DNA of 64,000 bases from Bacteroidales bacterium (GCA_004555425.1 SFID01000001.1:1-64000); one strand, 5' to 3'. Numbered from the stretch's first letter, positions 25,788 through 34,604 are shown. A program made the numbers and translations. Notes: generated from the sequence alone by a model not told the origin.

Positions 25788-26747
25788 ATGACCACCCACG
25801 GCCAAGTAATCCGCAACACAGGCAGTCACTACGAAGTGCGCACAGACGATGGGCGCATAGTGCCCTGCCGCGTCAAGGGTAACTTTCGCCTGCGCGGCAT
25901 CCGTTCGACCAATCCAGTGGCCGTTGGAGATGGAGTCACCATTACGATACCGGGCAACGAACTGGCCGCAGGCGAGGCCGCCTTTATCACAGAAATCGAC
26001 GAGCGCCGCAACTACATCATCCGCAAAGCCTCCAACCTCTCCAAACAAAGCCACATCCTCGCCGCAAATATTGACCAGGCATTGCTGGTGGTGACTATCG
26101 CGCGCCCCGAAACCTCCACCACATTCATCGACCGCTTCCTGGCCTCCGCCGAAGCCTATCGCGTGCCCGTCATCCTCGGATTCAACAAAGCAGACGATTG
26201 GCAAACCGACGAGGAGCGCGCCCGCGCCGAAGAACTTATGGCACTCTACGAAGCGATAGGCTACGAATGCTTCGCCCTCTCGGCCCTCCAAAATACAGGC
26301 ATCGAAGCCCTGCGCGAGCGATTGGCTGGACGCATCACCCTCTTGGCTGGCCACAGCGGCGTGGGCAAGTCTACGTTGCTCAACCTCCTCGTGCCCGAGG
26401 CCCACGCACGTACAGCCGAAATCTCGGCAGTGCACGGAACGGGCATGCACACGACCACGTTCAGCGAACTCTTCGACCTGCCCAACCAGGCAGGCAGTCT
26501 CATCGATATACCAGGCATCAAGGGCTTTGGCACCTTCGATATGGAAATCGAGGAAGTGTCGCACTATTTCCGCGAAATCTTTGCCGTGGCCGAAGATTGC
26601 CGTTTCTCCAACTGCACCCATACGCGCGAGCCCGGATGTGCAGTGCTTGAAGCCGTAGAGCAAGGACGCATCGCCCTCTCGCGCTATGCCTCCTACCTCT
26701 CTATGCTCGAGGACAAGGAGGAAGGCAAGTACCGCGCCGCCTTCTAG
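25788..26747 (+). CDS. rsgA: Ribosome small subunit-dependent GTPase A
   Basis: A 319-residue circularly permuted GTPase for late 30S maturation. An OB-fold domain (about 1-70) is followed by the permuted G motifs: G4 NKAD (about 133), then G1 [12 protein letters not shown] (about 187) and G3 DIPGIKGF (about 243). The C-terminal zinc site is [14 protein letters not shown]. Length is normal. The translation start lies directly after a CTCCTAA heptamer run, so its leader is low-complexity. Confidence 0.97.
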   Translation: MTTHGQVIRNTGSHYEVRTDDGRIVPCRVKGNFRLRGIRSTNPVAVGDGVTITIPGNELAAGEAAFITEIDERRNYIIRKASNLSKQSHILAANIDQALLVVTIARPETSTTFIDRFLASAEAYRVPVILGFNKADDWQTDEERARAEELMALYEAIGYECFALSALQNTGIEALRERLAGRITLLAGHSGVGKSTLLNLLVPEAHARTAEISAVHGTGMHTTTFSELFDLPNQAGSLIDIPGIKGFGTFDMEIEEVSHYFREIFAVAEDCRFSNCTHTREPGCAVLEAVEQGRIALSRYASYLSMLEDKEEGKYRAAF

Positions 26748-26774
26748 CATTGCTCAATCATAAACCTCTCATTT

Positions 26775-27245
26775 ATGAACACGCTCATCATTATTCTGAT
26801 CCTCCTTGCGTTAGTATTGTTCGCGCTTGAGATTTTCGTTTTCCCTGGCTTTGGCATTTCAGGTATTGGCGGCATTGCCAGTTTGGGCAGTGCCATATAC
26901 CTTATATATAATGAGTATGGTGGCAACGCGGCCCTTGGCACGCTCGTAGCCTCTGGGCTGGTGCTGGCTCTCTGTATCTGGTGGGTGATGCGCTCAAAGG
27001 CCATTGAGCGTGTTTCTCTCAAGAGTACGATTGACAGCACAGCCGCCACGCAGGCCCAACTCTCCGTGAAGGTGGGCGACAAAGGAAAGGCCCTCACCCG
27101 TCTGGCCCTCATCGGCAACGCACGTATCAACGGACAGGTCGTGGAGGTGAAATCCTCGGGCGAATTCCTCTCGGAAGGCACACCGATACAGGTTATCGCT
27201 GTCAACGAAGCCCTGATTATTGTCGAGGAACTCCACGAGGATTAA
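26775..27245 (+). CDS. NfeD-like membrane protein
   Basis: A 156-residue protein with two or three membrane segments near the N-terminus (NTLIIILILLALVLFALEIFV, ISGIGGIASLGSAIYLIYN, ALGTLVASGLVLALCIWWVM) and a soluble C-terminal OB-fold of the NfeD type (GDKGKALTRLALIGNARING, then KSSGEFLSEGTPIQVI). The motif FPGFGISGIGG is typical of NfeD. NfeD proteins usually pair with an SPFH/stomatin or ClpP-class protein for membrane quality control; no such partner is adjacent. It is 27 bases downstream of rsgA, so probably co-transcribed. Confidence 0.85.
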   Translation: MNTLIIILILLALVLFALEIFVFPGFGISGIGGIASLGSAIYLIYNEYGGNAALGTLVASGLVLALCIWWVMRSKAIERVSLKSTIDSTAATQAQLSVKVGDKGKALTRLALIGNARINGQVVEVKSSGEFLSEGTPIQVIAVNEALIIVEELHED

Positions 27246-27359
27246 GGGCTGGGCACTTCGTCGCGCAGATAAGGCACTTGGTTTTTCCTCGGAGCAAGAA
27301 ATCGGATCTGTCTGGTTCAAGAAACATAACGACTTTACTAATCTATAATTCTATCGCGT

Positions 27360-29234
27360 ATGAAAAAAACTCTACTCTCTTTACAGAGCGTGCTGTCGCG
27401 GTGCTGCCTATTGCTGGCACTCTTGGCCGTTTCCGTATCGGCCGTTGCACAGCAGGAAACGCTCAACTTCACCTATTTCCAACTGACGGAAGAAGAATCC
27501 GACGACTATCAGCAGCTCGGCCTGGGCGATAATTCCGTTGTGAATGAGGTATATAGCGTGGCCATCTTTGTGCCCGCAGAACTGGCAGGCAAGAAAATCG
27601 AAGAGGTTTCCTTCGTTGTCAATTCTCCCTCCAATGTGACGGATCTCAAGGTTTGGGCTTCTACCAAATTACCCTCGTCCGCTTCTGCCGCCACCCTCTT
27701 CTGTCAGGACGTGACAGCCAGTGCGGATGTCAAGGAACGTATCTCCACGCAAATTGAAGGCGACCACGTGGTTCCGACCAAGGGATGCTACGTGGGCTAT
27801 TCCTTGAAAGTGACCAGTATCGCGCTTTCCACTGGCAAGAATCCCGTAATTGTGGACCAAGGCCCAGGTTGTGCGGGTGGTTGCTTCATCAAAACCTCTA
27901 CCCTAATTACCGATTGGACGGATTTGGCGTTAGATTTGGATCTCAATACTTCAATAGCCGTCACCCTCACGGGCGAGAATTTCAACAGCAATGCGGCTAA
28001 GTTCCAATCTACGTCCTTCTCAGAAAAGGTTGCTCTAAAGGGAACTAATACGTCTGCCACAGTTTCCATATTCAACAATGGTTATCAACCGATTTCCTCC
28101 TTCTCCTATGTGCTGGAGAACCTTGCCACGAGCGAAACTTTCGCTGAGAAAACCATCAATCTCAGTGGCACGTCTGTCATCAAGCCTTATGTGGGTGACT
28201 ACGTCCAACTTCCGATTCCCGCCAACACTGCTGGTTTCCACAATTACCGCTTCAAACTCACGAAGGTCAATGGCGTGGCCAACGAAATGACGAAGGATGT
28301 GACCCTGACGGGCAATGTTCTGTGTCTGAACAAGAGCGAGAAGCGCACAGTCCTTGAAGAGGAATTTACGGGAACTTGGTGCGGCTGGTGTCCGATGGGT
28401 ATTGTCGGAATGAATCGCTGTATGGAGCAATATCCTGACGATTGGATTGGCATTGCTATCCATGACGGTGATTATATCACGTCCAACGATTTCAAGCCCT
28501 TGGTGAACAAGGTGTCGGGATTTCCTTCCTGTTTCGTGGACCGTGCAGCGGACATCTATCCGCTTTATGTGGCGCAGTATATGCCGCAGTTCCTCCAAAA
28601 TCCCTCTGAGGCTGCGCTCCGTGTGAACGCCTACTGGAACGAAACGCAAGACTCCATCATCGTTATCTCCGAGACCACGTTCAATGTGGACCGCGACGAT
28701 GCTCCTTATGGCGTGGCCTACGTGCTCGTTGGCGATGATATCAACAGCGGTACTGCTGGTAAGCAAAACAACTACCTGAGTGGGCAAAGTTACAGCGATG
28801 CGGACCTGCAAGAATGGGCCAATAAGCCATCAAGAGTGACGATGAACTATGATCATGTGGGCATTGCTGCTCTCTCGATTATGGAAGGCGTGGAAGGCTC
28901 TATCCAAGCGCCCATCGTGGCAGGCCGCACGCAGAAGCACACGGCTTTGTTCGACATCACGGATGGCTTCCGCTCCACCAGGGGTGTGGAGATGATTCAG
29001 GATGTTGACCGCCTGAGCGTTGTGGCTATACTTATCAACAGAAACAACGGCCGCGTAGTCAACGCCGCTAAGACAACTATTGCTGAATATGTGGCAGGAA
29101 TTGAGAATCTGCAAGGCGAAGACACGCAAATCCTTGAGCACTACACCATCGATGGTAAGCGCACCAATGGTTTTGTCAAGGGTCTGAACATCCTCAAGTT
29201 GTCCAACGGCAAGGTTGTCAAGGTTCTCAAGTAA
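27360..29234 (+). CDS. Secreted thioredoxin-fold/Omp28-like protein with T9SS-type C-terminal tail
   Basis: A 624-residue secreted protein with a signal peptide (about 1-30, ending VSAVAQ). The N-terminal half is beta-sandwich-like. Residues about 325-440 carry a thioredoxin-fold region with the active-site-like EEFTGTWCGWCPMG (CGWC, preceded by the usual W). The last 30 residues (HYTIDGKRTNGFVKGLNILK, then LSNGKVVKVLK) match the short sorting-type tail common in Prevotella and relatives: D-G-x-R, KGLNI, NGKVVK. It is therefore a likely substrate of the T9SS encoded at 47-54 kb, inferred from the tail. Omp28-related proteins have this architecture; their function is poorly known. It stands alone with a strong terminator. 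Confidence 0.82.
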   Translation: MKKTLLSLQSVLSRCCLLLALLAVSVSAVAQQETLNFTYFQLTEEESDDYQQLGLGDNSVVNEVYSVAIFVPAELAGKKIEEVSFVVNSPSNVTDLKVWASTKLPSSASAATLFCQDVTASADVKERISTQIEGDHVVPTKGCYVGYSLKVTSIALSTGKNPVIVDQGPGCAGGCFIKTSTLITDWTDLALDLDLNTSIAVTLTGENFNSNAAKFQSTSFSEKVALKGTNTSATVSIFNNGYQPISSFSYVLENLATSETFAEKTINLSGTSVIKPYVGDYVQLPIPANTAGFHNYRFKLTKVNGVANEMTKDVTLTGNVLCLNKSEKRTVLEEEFTGTWCGWCPMGIVGMNRCMEQYPDDWIGIAIHDGDYITSNDFKPLVNKVSGFPSCFVDRAADIYPLYVAQYMPQFLQNPSEAALRVNAYWNETQDSIIVISETTFNVDRDDAPYGVAYVLVGDDINSGTAGKQNNYLSGQSYSDADLQEWANKPSRVTMNYDHVGIAALSIMEGVEGSIQAPIVAGRTQKHTALFDITDGFRSTRGVEMIQDVDRLSVVAILINRNNGRVVNAAKTTIAEYVAGIENLQGEDTQILEHYTIDGKRTNGFVKGLNILKLSNGKVVKVLK

Positions 29235-29300
29235 CGCTCTGCCCGAACCAATTTCCCAGCAGGCTTTCCCATCCGCCTGCAAAGGGAAACCATAAAAATC

Positions 29301-29342
29301 AGCCAGGGGCTGTGTCTGCGCGACACGGCCCCTGGCTTTTTC
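29301..29342 (+). terminator. Rho-independent terminator after the thioredoxin-fold gene
   Basis: A 16-bp stem (AGCCAGGGGCTGTGTC with GACACGGCCCCTGGCT, one G-T pair), five-base loop, then TTTTTC. Confidence 0.93.
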
Positions 29343-29436
29343 TTGGCTTCTCCCGAAATTCTTCTTCCGTCTCCTGAAATTCTTCTTCCGTTTCCCGAAA
29401 TCCTTCGAACCTTGCGCTCTCTCCTTGGGTTAAAGT

Positions 29437-30444
29437 TTACCCGCGCTGTCCCTTGCGCATAATCAGCAATGCCACGGGGACGCCCACCAGGGCCGTAATG
29501 GCGTTGAGCGGGAGAACCATTCCTGCGCCGCCGATGAGGCTTATCAGATGGCAGGCAAGGGAGATGTCGGCTCCCCAAAGCAGGGTGGCGGGCAACAGCA
29601 GGCGATGGTCGGCTGTGCGAAGCGTCAAGCGGGCCACGTGGGGCACGGCCAGACCGATGAAAGCGATAGGGCCGCACAGTGCGGTGCACACTGCACAGAG
29701 TCCACCGCCCAAGGTGAGAATCGCCATCCGCAGGGGGCGCAGACGGTAACCCAGATTCTGCGCATAGGCATCGCCGAGCAGGAGCGCGTTGAGCGGTTTG
29801 CCCAGACACAATGACACCAGCAGACCCACGGCTACCAAAGCCGCGAAAACGGGCAAGGCATCTGTGCCCACACTCCCATACGAACCCATGCCCCAAACGA
29901 CATAACTGCGCAGCCCATCGGCACTGGCGAAGAAACTCAGCAGGGTGACCACGGCTCCCACGGCGTAACTAATCATCACGCCCGCCACAAGCAGCATCAA
30001 GTGGTGGCGCAACACACTGGCGCAGATAGCCAGCACGACCATCACCCCTGCGGCACCGACAAATGCGCCGAGGCTGACCGTCAGCAGGCCGCCCGTTCCC
30101 ACCACGCCGCCGCCCAGTGCACCGCCCATCAGGAGCAGACAAACGGCTGCGCCCAGCCCTGCGCCGGCATTGACGCCGAGGATGGAGGGATCGGCCAGGG
30201 GATTATCGAACACGGTCTGCATCAGCAGGCCTGCCACTCCCAATGCGCTGCCTGCCAATAGGGCCGTCAGCAGCGCGGGCAGGCGCAGTTCGCACACGAT
30301 GCTGTGCGCCAGCGGGTCGCTGCCTGCCGTCCCCATCATTGCCTCCCATACTTCGGCAGGCGCAATCCATTGGCTACCGCACAGCAAACCGCCCACGAAC
30401 AGTGCGGGCAGCAGGAGCAAGGGGAGGAGAAGGGAATGACGCAT
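29437..30444 (-). CDS. FecCD/BtuC-type ABC transporter permease
   Basis: A 335-residue inner-membrane permease with about ten hydrophobic segments. Family motifs include SIVCELRLPALLTALLAGSALGV (R-LPR-like entry), QTVFDNPLADPSILGVNAGAGLG, GDAYAQNLGYRLRPLR (coupling region for the ATPase), and GPIAFIGLAVPHVAR. These identify the iron-siderophore/heme/cobalamin permease family. The substrate-binding protein gene lies upstream on the same strand. No ATP-binding subunit gene is next to it: the 200 bases downstream hold only a terminator region. The ATPase must be elsewhere. Cobalamin versus iron chelate cannot be decided from the sequence. Confidence 0.92.
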   Translation of the reverse strand: MRHSLLLPLLLLPALFVGGLLCGSQWIAPAEVWEAMMGTAGSDPLAHSIVCELRLPALLTALLAGSALGVAGLLMQTVFDNPLADPSILGVNAGAGLGAAVCLLLMGGALGGGVVGTGGLLTVSLGAFVGAAGVMVVLAICASVLRHHLMLLVAGVMISYAVGAVVTLLSFFASADGLRSYVVWGMGSYGSVGTDALPVFAALVAVGLLVSLCLGKPLNALLLGDAYAQNLGYRLRPLRMAILTLGGGLCAVCTALCGPIAFIGLAVPHVARLTLRTADHRLLLPATLLWGADISLACHLISLIGGAGMVLPLNAITALVGVPVALLIMRKGQRG

Positions 30445-30479
30445 ATATTATATAATAGGTATAGGGTTATGTGCTTCTT

Positions 30480-30590
30480 CTGGATGATCTAGAATCTCTA
30501 GATTCTCTAGATTCTCTAGAATTTCTAGGAAATCTAGGAAATCTAGAAAATCTAGGAAATCCAGCCCGAGGGGAAAGCCCCTCCGAATCA
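30480..30590. repeat. TCTAGA/TTCTAGGAAA simple repeat
   Basis: CTAGATTCT and TCTAGGAAA units repeat about eight times between the binding-protein and permease genes. Similar TCTAGA-rich tracts are at 47078-47115 and 63188-63260. Confidence 0.8.
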
Positions 30591-31697
30591 CTGGCCCATC
30601 GGCTGATAATAGCGCGGCGAATAGCCAGGAAAAAGTTGCGGATGGCAGATGGCGGCCACGTCGCGCAGCAAATAGTCGGGATGGAAGGGTACTTCCTCAT
30701 AATAGGCCGTGCGCAGGGTGTTGCAGGTATAGGCGCGGCCTCTCTGAAGGGCTGCAAAGCGTGCGTAGAGCGGTTGTTCGTCCACGAGTGTGCTTGCGGT
30801 GATGTCCTTGTCGGCTCCATATTTCAGCAGCCATACGTCGGCGTTGGCCCCTTTGGCCAGAACCGTTTCCAGCGAGAGGAAGATGCTGCCGCGGTCGCCG
30901 TTGTCGGCAAACACATAGCGGGCGCCTGCATCGGCAAAGAGGCTGGCGAGATAACTCCTGCCGCCGGGCATGGGCCACGAACCGCCTTGCACGTAGTCGC
31001 ACAGGAGGCGGGGATGCTCGGGCGCGGCTTCTGCACAATGGCGAATGCTGTCGTACTGCTGCCTCACAGTTTCGAAGAGGCTGTCGGCGCGCTCGCCCTG
31101 TCCCACCAGTCGGCCGTAGAACCGCATCCATTCGGCGCGGCCCAGCGGCGTGTCTTCCATGTAGTCTGCGCAAAGTACGGCCGTGATGCCGCGCGGCAGG
31201 GCGGGCCCGCTGCTGCCTTCGTAGGGCGACACGAGGGCTACCTCGCTCTTGGTGCGGAGCATTCCTTCGCGGTCGGGCTGCATGGAAGAGCCTATCGCTG
31301 TGATACGTCCATCGGCTAGGGCGCGCCGCAGCGTGTCGCTCATCACGTATTCGGCATCGGCCAAGGCTGCCACGCGCTGGCCTGCTCCGAGCTCGAAGAA
31401 CAGGGCGGCATGAACGCTCGACAGCACCGTTGCTCGCTCCACGGGCACGGCTATGCGCTGTGCGCCGCGTACCAATATGCTGTCGGGGATAGCCACTTTT
31501 TCAGCGCGGTCGGCCAAGAGGTATCGCCCCAGCGCCTCGCCATTCTTCCACGGGCTGCGCACCTCCACGTAGGTCCAGCCCGCGCCTTCCTCTAACGTCA
31601 GCAGCGTGGCATAACGCATACCTGTGCCCTTCGTTTCTTCGCGAGGGGCACAGGCACAGAGGAGGAGGGGGATTAGGAGGAGGCTGATGCTGCGCAT
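30588..31697 (-). CDS. ABC transporter substrate-binding lipoprotein (iron chelate/cobalamin type)
   Basis: A 369-residue periplasmic lipoprotein: signal MRSISLLLIPLLLCAC with the lipobox cysteine at residue 14-16. Two Rossmann-like lobes joined by a long helix are suggested by RAQRIAVPVERATVLSSVHA, the glutamate-rich first lobe (LFFELGAGQRVAALADAEY) and the second lobe (ADVWLLKYGADKDI). This is the PF01497-type binding protein that delivers a chelate to FecCD/BtuC permeases. The gene is 143 bases upstream of the permease and on the same strand. The spacer contains TCTAGA repeats rather than a terminator, so co-transcription is likely. Confidence 0.87.
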   Translation of the reverse strand: MRSISLLLIPLLLCACAPREETKGTGMRYATLLTLEEGAGWTYVEVRSPWKNGEALGRYLLADRAEKVAIPDSILVRGAQRIAVPVERATVLSSVHAALFFELGAGQRVAALADAEYVMSDTLRRALADGRITAIGSSMQPDREGMLRTKSEVALVSPYEGSSGPALPRGITAVLCADYMEDTPLGRAEWMRFYGRLVGQGERADSLFETVRQQYDSIRHCAEAAPEHPRLLCDYVQGGSWPMPGGRSYLASLFADAGARYVFADNGDRGSIFLSLETVLAKGANADVWLLKYGADKDITASTLVDEQPLYARFAALQRGRAYTCNTLRTAYYEEVPFHPDYLLRDVAAICHPQLFPGYSPRYYQPMGQ

Positions 31698-31708
31698 TTT
31701 TTCTTGTG

Positions 31709-31808
31709 GGGAGAGGATTTTAGAGGATTGGAGAGGAAGAAAGAGGAAGAAAGAGGAAGAAAGAGGATTGGAGAGGAAACTCCTAACTCCTAATTCCTAA
31801 CTCCTAAC
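31709..31808. repeat. Simple repeats between ansA and the binding-protein gene
   Basis: AGAGGAAGAA-type units repeat four times (31725-31760), flanked by GAGAGGATTGG, and are followed by four CTCCTAA/TTCCTAA heptamers (31782-31808). I looked for a cobalamin riboswitch in 31698-31813 and saw none. Confidence 0.8.
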
Positions 31809-31813
31809 TATCT

Positions 31814-32857
31814 TCATTCCGTTAGCGTAATCTCGCCGGCGATGTCCGTGTTCATGAGTTCTATGATGCGCTCCTTCGAATAGCCGTGGCCTAGGAGGAA
31901 CATGAGTTTCGTTACCACGCTTTCCATCGTGCTGTCGTAGCCATTGATGGCGCCCGCTTGCAGGAGTTGCAGGCCCGTTTCGTAGCGGCCCATCTCCACG
32001 GTGCCAGTGGAGCATTGCGTCACATTGACCAGGATGACGCCCTGTCGGTCGAGTTCGCGCAGGCGGTCGAAGAGCCAGGGCTTCTGCGGCGCGTTGCCCG
32101 AGCCGAACGTCTGCAGGATGACCGCCTTGATGCCTTGCTGCTGGAGGATGCCGTCGATGATTTCGCGCCGCATACCAGGGAAGAGCGTCAGGATGAGAAT
32201 GTTGCTGTCCATCAGATAGTGTGGGCAGAATGGGCGTGTGGGGTCGGGCCGGCGGATGAGGTGGGTGTCGTACTTGATATGAATGCCCGCCTTGGCCAGT
32301 GCGGGGAGGTTGTAGGAGCGGAAGGCGTTGAAGCCCTCGGCGTTAATCTTCGTCGTGCGGTTGCCGCGCAGCAGTTTGTTTTCGAAGAAGATGCACACTT
32401 CGGGCACCATCGGCTGGCCGTCGGCCGTCTTGGCTGCTGCAATCTCAATGCTTGTCAGGAGGTTTTCCTTGCCGTCCGTGCGCAACTGGCCGATGGGCAA
32501 CTGCGAGCCAGTGAAGATGACGGGCTTGCCCAGATTCTCGAGCATGAAACTCAGGGCCGATGCCGTGAAGGCCATCGTGTCCGTGCCATGCAGGATGACG
32601 AAACCATCGTAGCGGTCGTATTCCTTGCTAATGATCTGGGCAATCCTCACCCAGTATTTCGGCTCCATATCGCTCGAGTCGATGGGCGGGCCAAACATGA
32701 TGGAGTCGATATGAAAGTTGAACCGCTTGAGTTCGGGCACGTGCTGTTGGAACTGTTCCCAGTGGAAGTTCTCAAGCGCGCCCGTTTCGGGATTCTCAAT
32801 CATACCAATGGTGCCACCCGTATAGATGAGCAAGATGGAAGGGGAGGGGTTGTTCAT
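31814..32857 (-). CDS. ansA: Type I L-asparaginase
   Basis: A 347-residue cytoplasmic asparaginase, converting L-asparagine to aspartate and ammonia. The start is the ATG at 32857 (MNNPSPSILLIYTGGTIGM); the first catalytic threonine is in YTGGTIGM and the second motif in VILHGTDTMAFTASAL. PVIFTGSQLPIGQLRTDG and a late NVTQCSTGTVEMG stretch complete the family. No signal peptide is present, as expected for type I. A -7 element ends only four bases before the ATG (32861-32868), so the transcript may be leaderless. The gene stands alone on the minus strand, with simple repeats downstream. Confidence 0.95.
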   Translation of the reverse strand: MNNPSPSILLIYTGGTIGMIENPETGALENFHWEQFQQHVPELKRFNFHIDSIMFGPPIDSSDMEPKYWVRIAQIISKEYDRYDGFVILHGTDTMAFTASALSFMLENLGKPVIFTGSQLPIGQLRTDGKENLLTSIEIAAAKTADGQPMVPEVCIFFENKLLRGNRTTKINAEGFNAFRSYNLPALAKAGIHIKYDTHLIRRPDPTRPFCPHYLMDSNILILTLFPGMRREIIDGILQQQGIKAVILQTFGSGNAPQKPWLFDRLRELDRQGVILVNVTQCSTGTVEMGRYETGLQLLQAGAINGYDSTMESVVTKLMFLLGHGYSKERIIELMNTDIAGEITLTE

Positions 32858-32860
32858 AAG

Positions 32861-32868
32861 CAAAAGTA
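32861..32868 (-). promoter_or_regulatory. -7 element immediately upstream of ansA
   Basis: On the minus strand TACTTTTG fits TAnnTTTG and is followed by CTT then ATG. Transcription would begin at or next to the A of the start codon. Confidence 0.45.
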
Positions 32869-32872
32869 GCAG

Positions 32873-33065
32873 GTAGGGTCGATAAATTAGTATCAAGGGG
32901 AAGGCAGGGTCTCTATTCTGTTTGGATGTCGTCACGCCTCTCGCACCGTATCTTTTTGTTTTTCACTGAAATCACGTAGCCCGCTACGCTTCCTTATGGA
33001 AAACAAACATCTACGCCACGATAGCCGCGAATCCATCGCCAGTTCATTTATAGAACCTACCTTAA
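32873..33065. repeat. Dispersed ~190-bp element related to the CGATAGCCGCGAATCC family
   Basis: The sequence runs from GTAGGGTCGATAAATTAG to TTTATAGAACCTACC and contains CACGATAGCCGCGAATCC. It is alignable with 57703-57872 over nearly its whole length (shared GGAAGGCAGGGT, ATCTTTTTGTTTTT, CGATAGCCGCGAATCCATCG). The right half also matches 59281-59436. It has no coding frame. Confidence 0.75.
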
Positions 33066-33200
33066 GTTGCAAACTTACGAAAATAAACTGAAACAGCCTG
33101 CCCGCTCGGCGAAAATCTGCGAATTTGGCCCACGGCTTCGTGTCACGGCTTCGTGTGAAGTGCCACGAAACAGCGGTCATAAGCCGCACCACTACCCGCG

Positions 33201-33576
33201 CCTCGTAATATAACACATGGCAGAGGCTCGCGTGTGCAAAACTCGTCTTTTAACATTTCATGGATTGTTGCGAAATGTTAAAGGGATTTGCATTTCGCGG
33301 AAAAATATATTATCTTTGTACTAGCGAAGAGGAAAGAGTCCCAAACACGGGGTTTTTTCCTCTTTTTTTTGCCCCATATAAAGGAAGAAATACATCGGAA
33401 GTAGAAAATTCTATATGCTTTTGCGGATTTTCTAAATGCTTTTGCGGAAATTTTCTTGGCTTTATCGGTGAGCGGATTGGCGATATAGAGATTTTTTCGC
33501 GGCCGAAAATATAAAAGATATTAAAAGTTTTCGCGCGAAAAAAGTTGGATTTAACATTTCGGGTAACTACTCAGGT
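33201..33576 (+). repeat. ~375-bp dispersed element, copy B
   Basis: Same layout as copies A and C: CCTCGTAATATAACACAT at the start, hairpin TTTAACATTTC..GAAATGTTAAA (33249-33282), promoter, short hairpin with T-run, two ATGCTTTTGCGGA direct repeats (33413-33448), TTTTCGCGCGAAAA palindrome (33529-33542), and the end motif GTAACTACTCAGGT (33563-33576). An 84-codon frame across it owes its match with copy C to the DNA repeat and is not called as a gene. Confidence 0.87.
33287..33370 (+). ncRNA. Promoter and ~45-base hairpin RNA of element copy B
   Basis: TTTG (33287-33290), 20 bases, TATCTTTG (33311-33318): an exact Bacteroidetes promoter. The hairpin GAGGAAAGAGTCCC (33329-33342), loop AAACAC, GGGGTTTTTTCCTC (33349-33362) and eight Ts follow at once. 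The same promoter and hairpin, with compensating base changes, occur in copies A and C. A hairpin-only transcript or a promoter-proximal terminator is inferred. Confidence 0.55.
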
Positions 33577-34040
33577 TGCTCCAGATACCGAGTCAACGTG
33601 TGGCACTGCGGTGTGCGTTGTTTCTTTAAACACGAATCTTTCTAATTTTCCTAATCGCGCGGGGTAGAACCTCCAAGTAGGAGGTAATTCGATTCGTGTT
33701 TCTTTTAACACGAATCTTTCTAATTTTACTAATCGCGCGGGGTAAAACCTCCAAGTGGGCGTGTTAAAGAAACACGAATCGAATTGTTTCCTTGTTGGAG
33801 GCTAACCCCGCGCAATTAGAAAGATTCGTAAGATTCGTGTTAAAATAAATACCGCAAACCGAAGGTCCACACGTCGCCTCGCAATCTAGAACGACCTGAG
33901 TAGTAACCATTTCGGGGTAACTACTCAGGTAGACCCCGTGTTTACTATTCGTCCATATATTGCACCTGCCTAAATGCGAAACCGCAGGTTTGGGGCCGAG
34001 AAAATTGCGGTACAGGCAGAGATACCTCGGAGAAAATGTG
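33577..34040. repeat. Direct and inverted repeat block between copy B and dut
   Basis: Two direct copies of an ACACGAATCTTTCTAATTTT stretch ending CGCGCGGGGTA(A/G)AACCTCCAAG (33629-33681 and 33708-33757) are followed by an inverted copy (33797-33842). The block is bracketed by GTAACTACTCAGGT at 33563 and its inverse at 33894; another copy is at 33917-33930. No gene is seen. Confidence 0.75.
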
Positions 34041-34048
34041 TAATTTTG
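34041..34048 (+). promoter_or_regulatory. -7 element of dut
   Basis: TAATTTTG followed by CC fits TAnnTTTG; the leader to the dut ATG would be about 45 bases. No clear -33 TTTG. Confidence 0.45.
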
Positions 34049-34100
34049 CCCATTCCCTTAAAATGGAATAATAGCCCCTGCCAAGAATTATCCTTACGCT

Positions 34101-34532
34101 ATGAATGTAGAAATTGTCAACCATTCGCACCACGCCTTGCCCGACTACGCCACCCTCCTGAGCGCAGGCATGGACCTGCGTGCCAATCTTGAATCCCCCA
34201 TCACCCTTGCCCCGCTCGAGCGGCGCCTTATCCCCACGGGTTTGCACATTGCCCTGCCTGCTGGCTACGAGGCGCAGGTGCGGCCGCGCTCGGGCATGGC
34301 CCTCAAGCACGGCATCGGTGTGCTCAATTCGCCGGGCACGATTGACGCAGACTATCGCGGCGAAATCGGCATTATCCTGGTCAATCTCTCCAACGAGCCC
34401 TTTGTTGTCAACGATGGCGACCGCATCGCCCAGATGGTCATTGCGCGCCACGAGCGCGTGGAGTGGGTGGCCGTGGAGAGCCTCGACGAGACCCAACGCG
34501 GTGCGGGCGGTTTCGGACATACGGGCCGTTGA
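34101..34532 (+). CDS. dut: dUTP diphosphatase
   Basis: A 143-residue trimeric dUTPase, hydrolysing dUTP to dUMP and pyrophosphate. All five motifs are present: [56 protein letters not shown] and [11 protein letters not shown]. The last motif has H where most have S (GFGSTG). Length is normal. It opens the dut-TPR-DUF4292-EnvC run that is common in Bacteroidales. Confidence 0.97.
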   Translation: MNVEIVNHSHHALPDYATLLSAGMDLRANLESPITLAPLERRLIPTGLHIALPAGYEAQVRPRSGMALKHGIGVLNSPGTIDADYRGEIGIILVNLSNEPFVVNDGDRIAQMVIARHERVEWVAVESLDETQRGAGGFGHTGR

Positions 34533-34604
34533 ATGTGCACCGCCGACCATGATTGCGGCCCTTGTGCTGGCTCTTTCATCCTCCCCCTAAAAAAGAATCC
34601 TATC

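Noticed and set aside
31698..31813. Cobalamin riboswitch upstream of the ABC binding protein
   Set aside because: The region is simple repeats and heptamers; no box resembling the conserved core was seen.
33260..33514. 84-codon frame in element copy B, similar to part of a 120-codon frame in copy C
   Set aside because: The peptide similarity follows from the DNA repeat. The frames start at different places, are not kept in copy A, and cross the hairpin and T-run.
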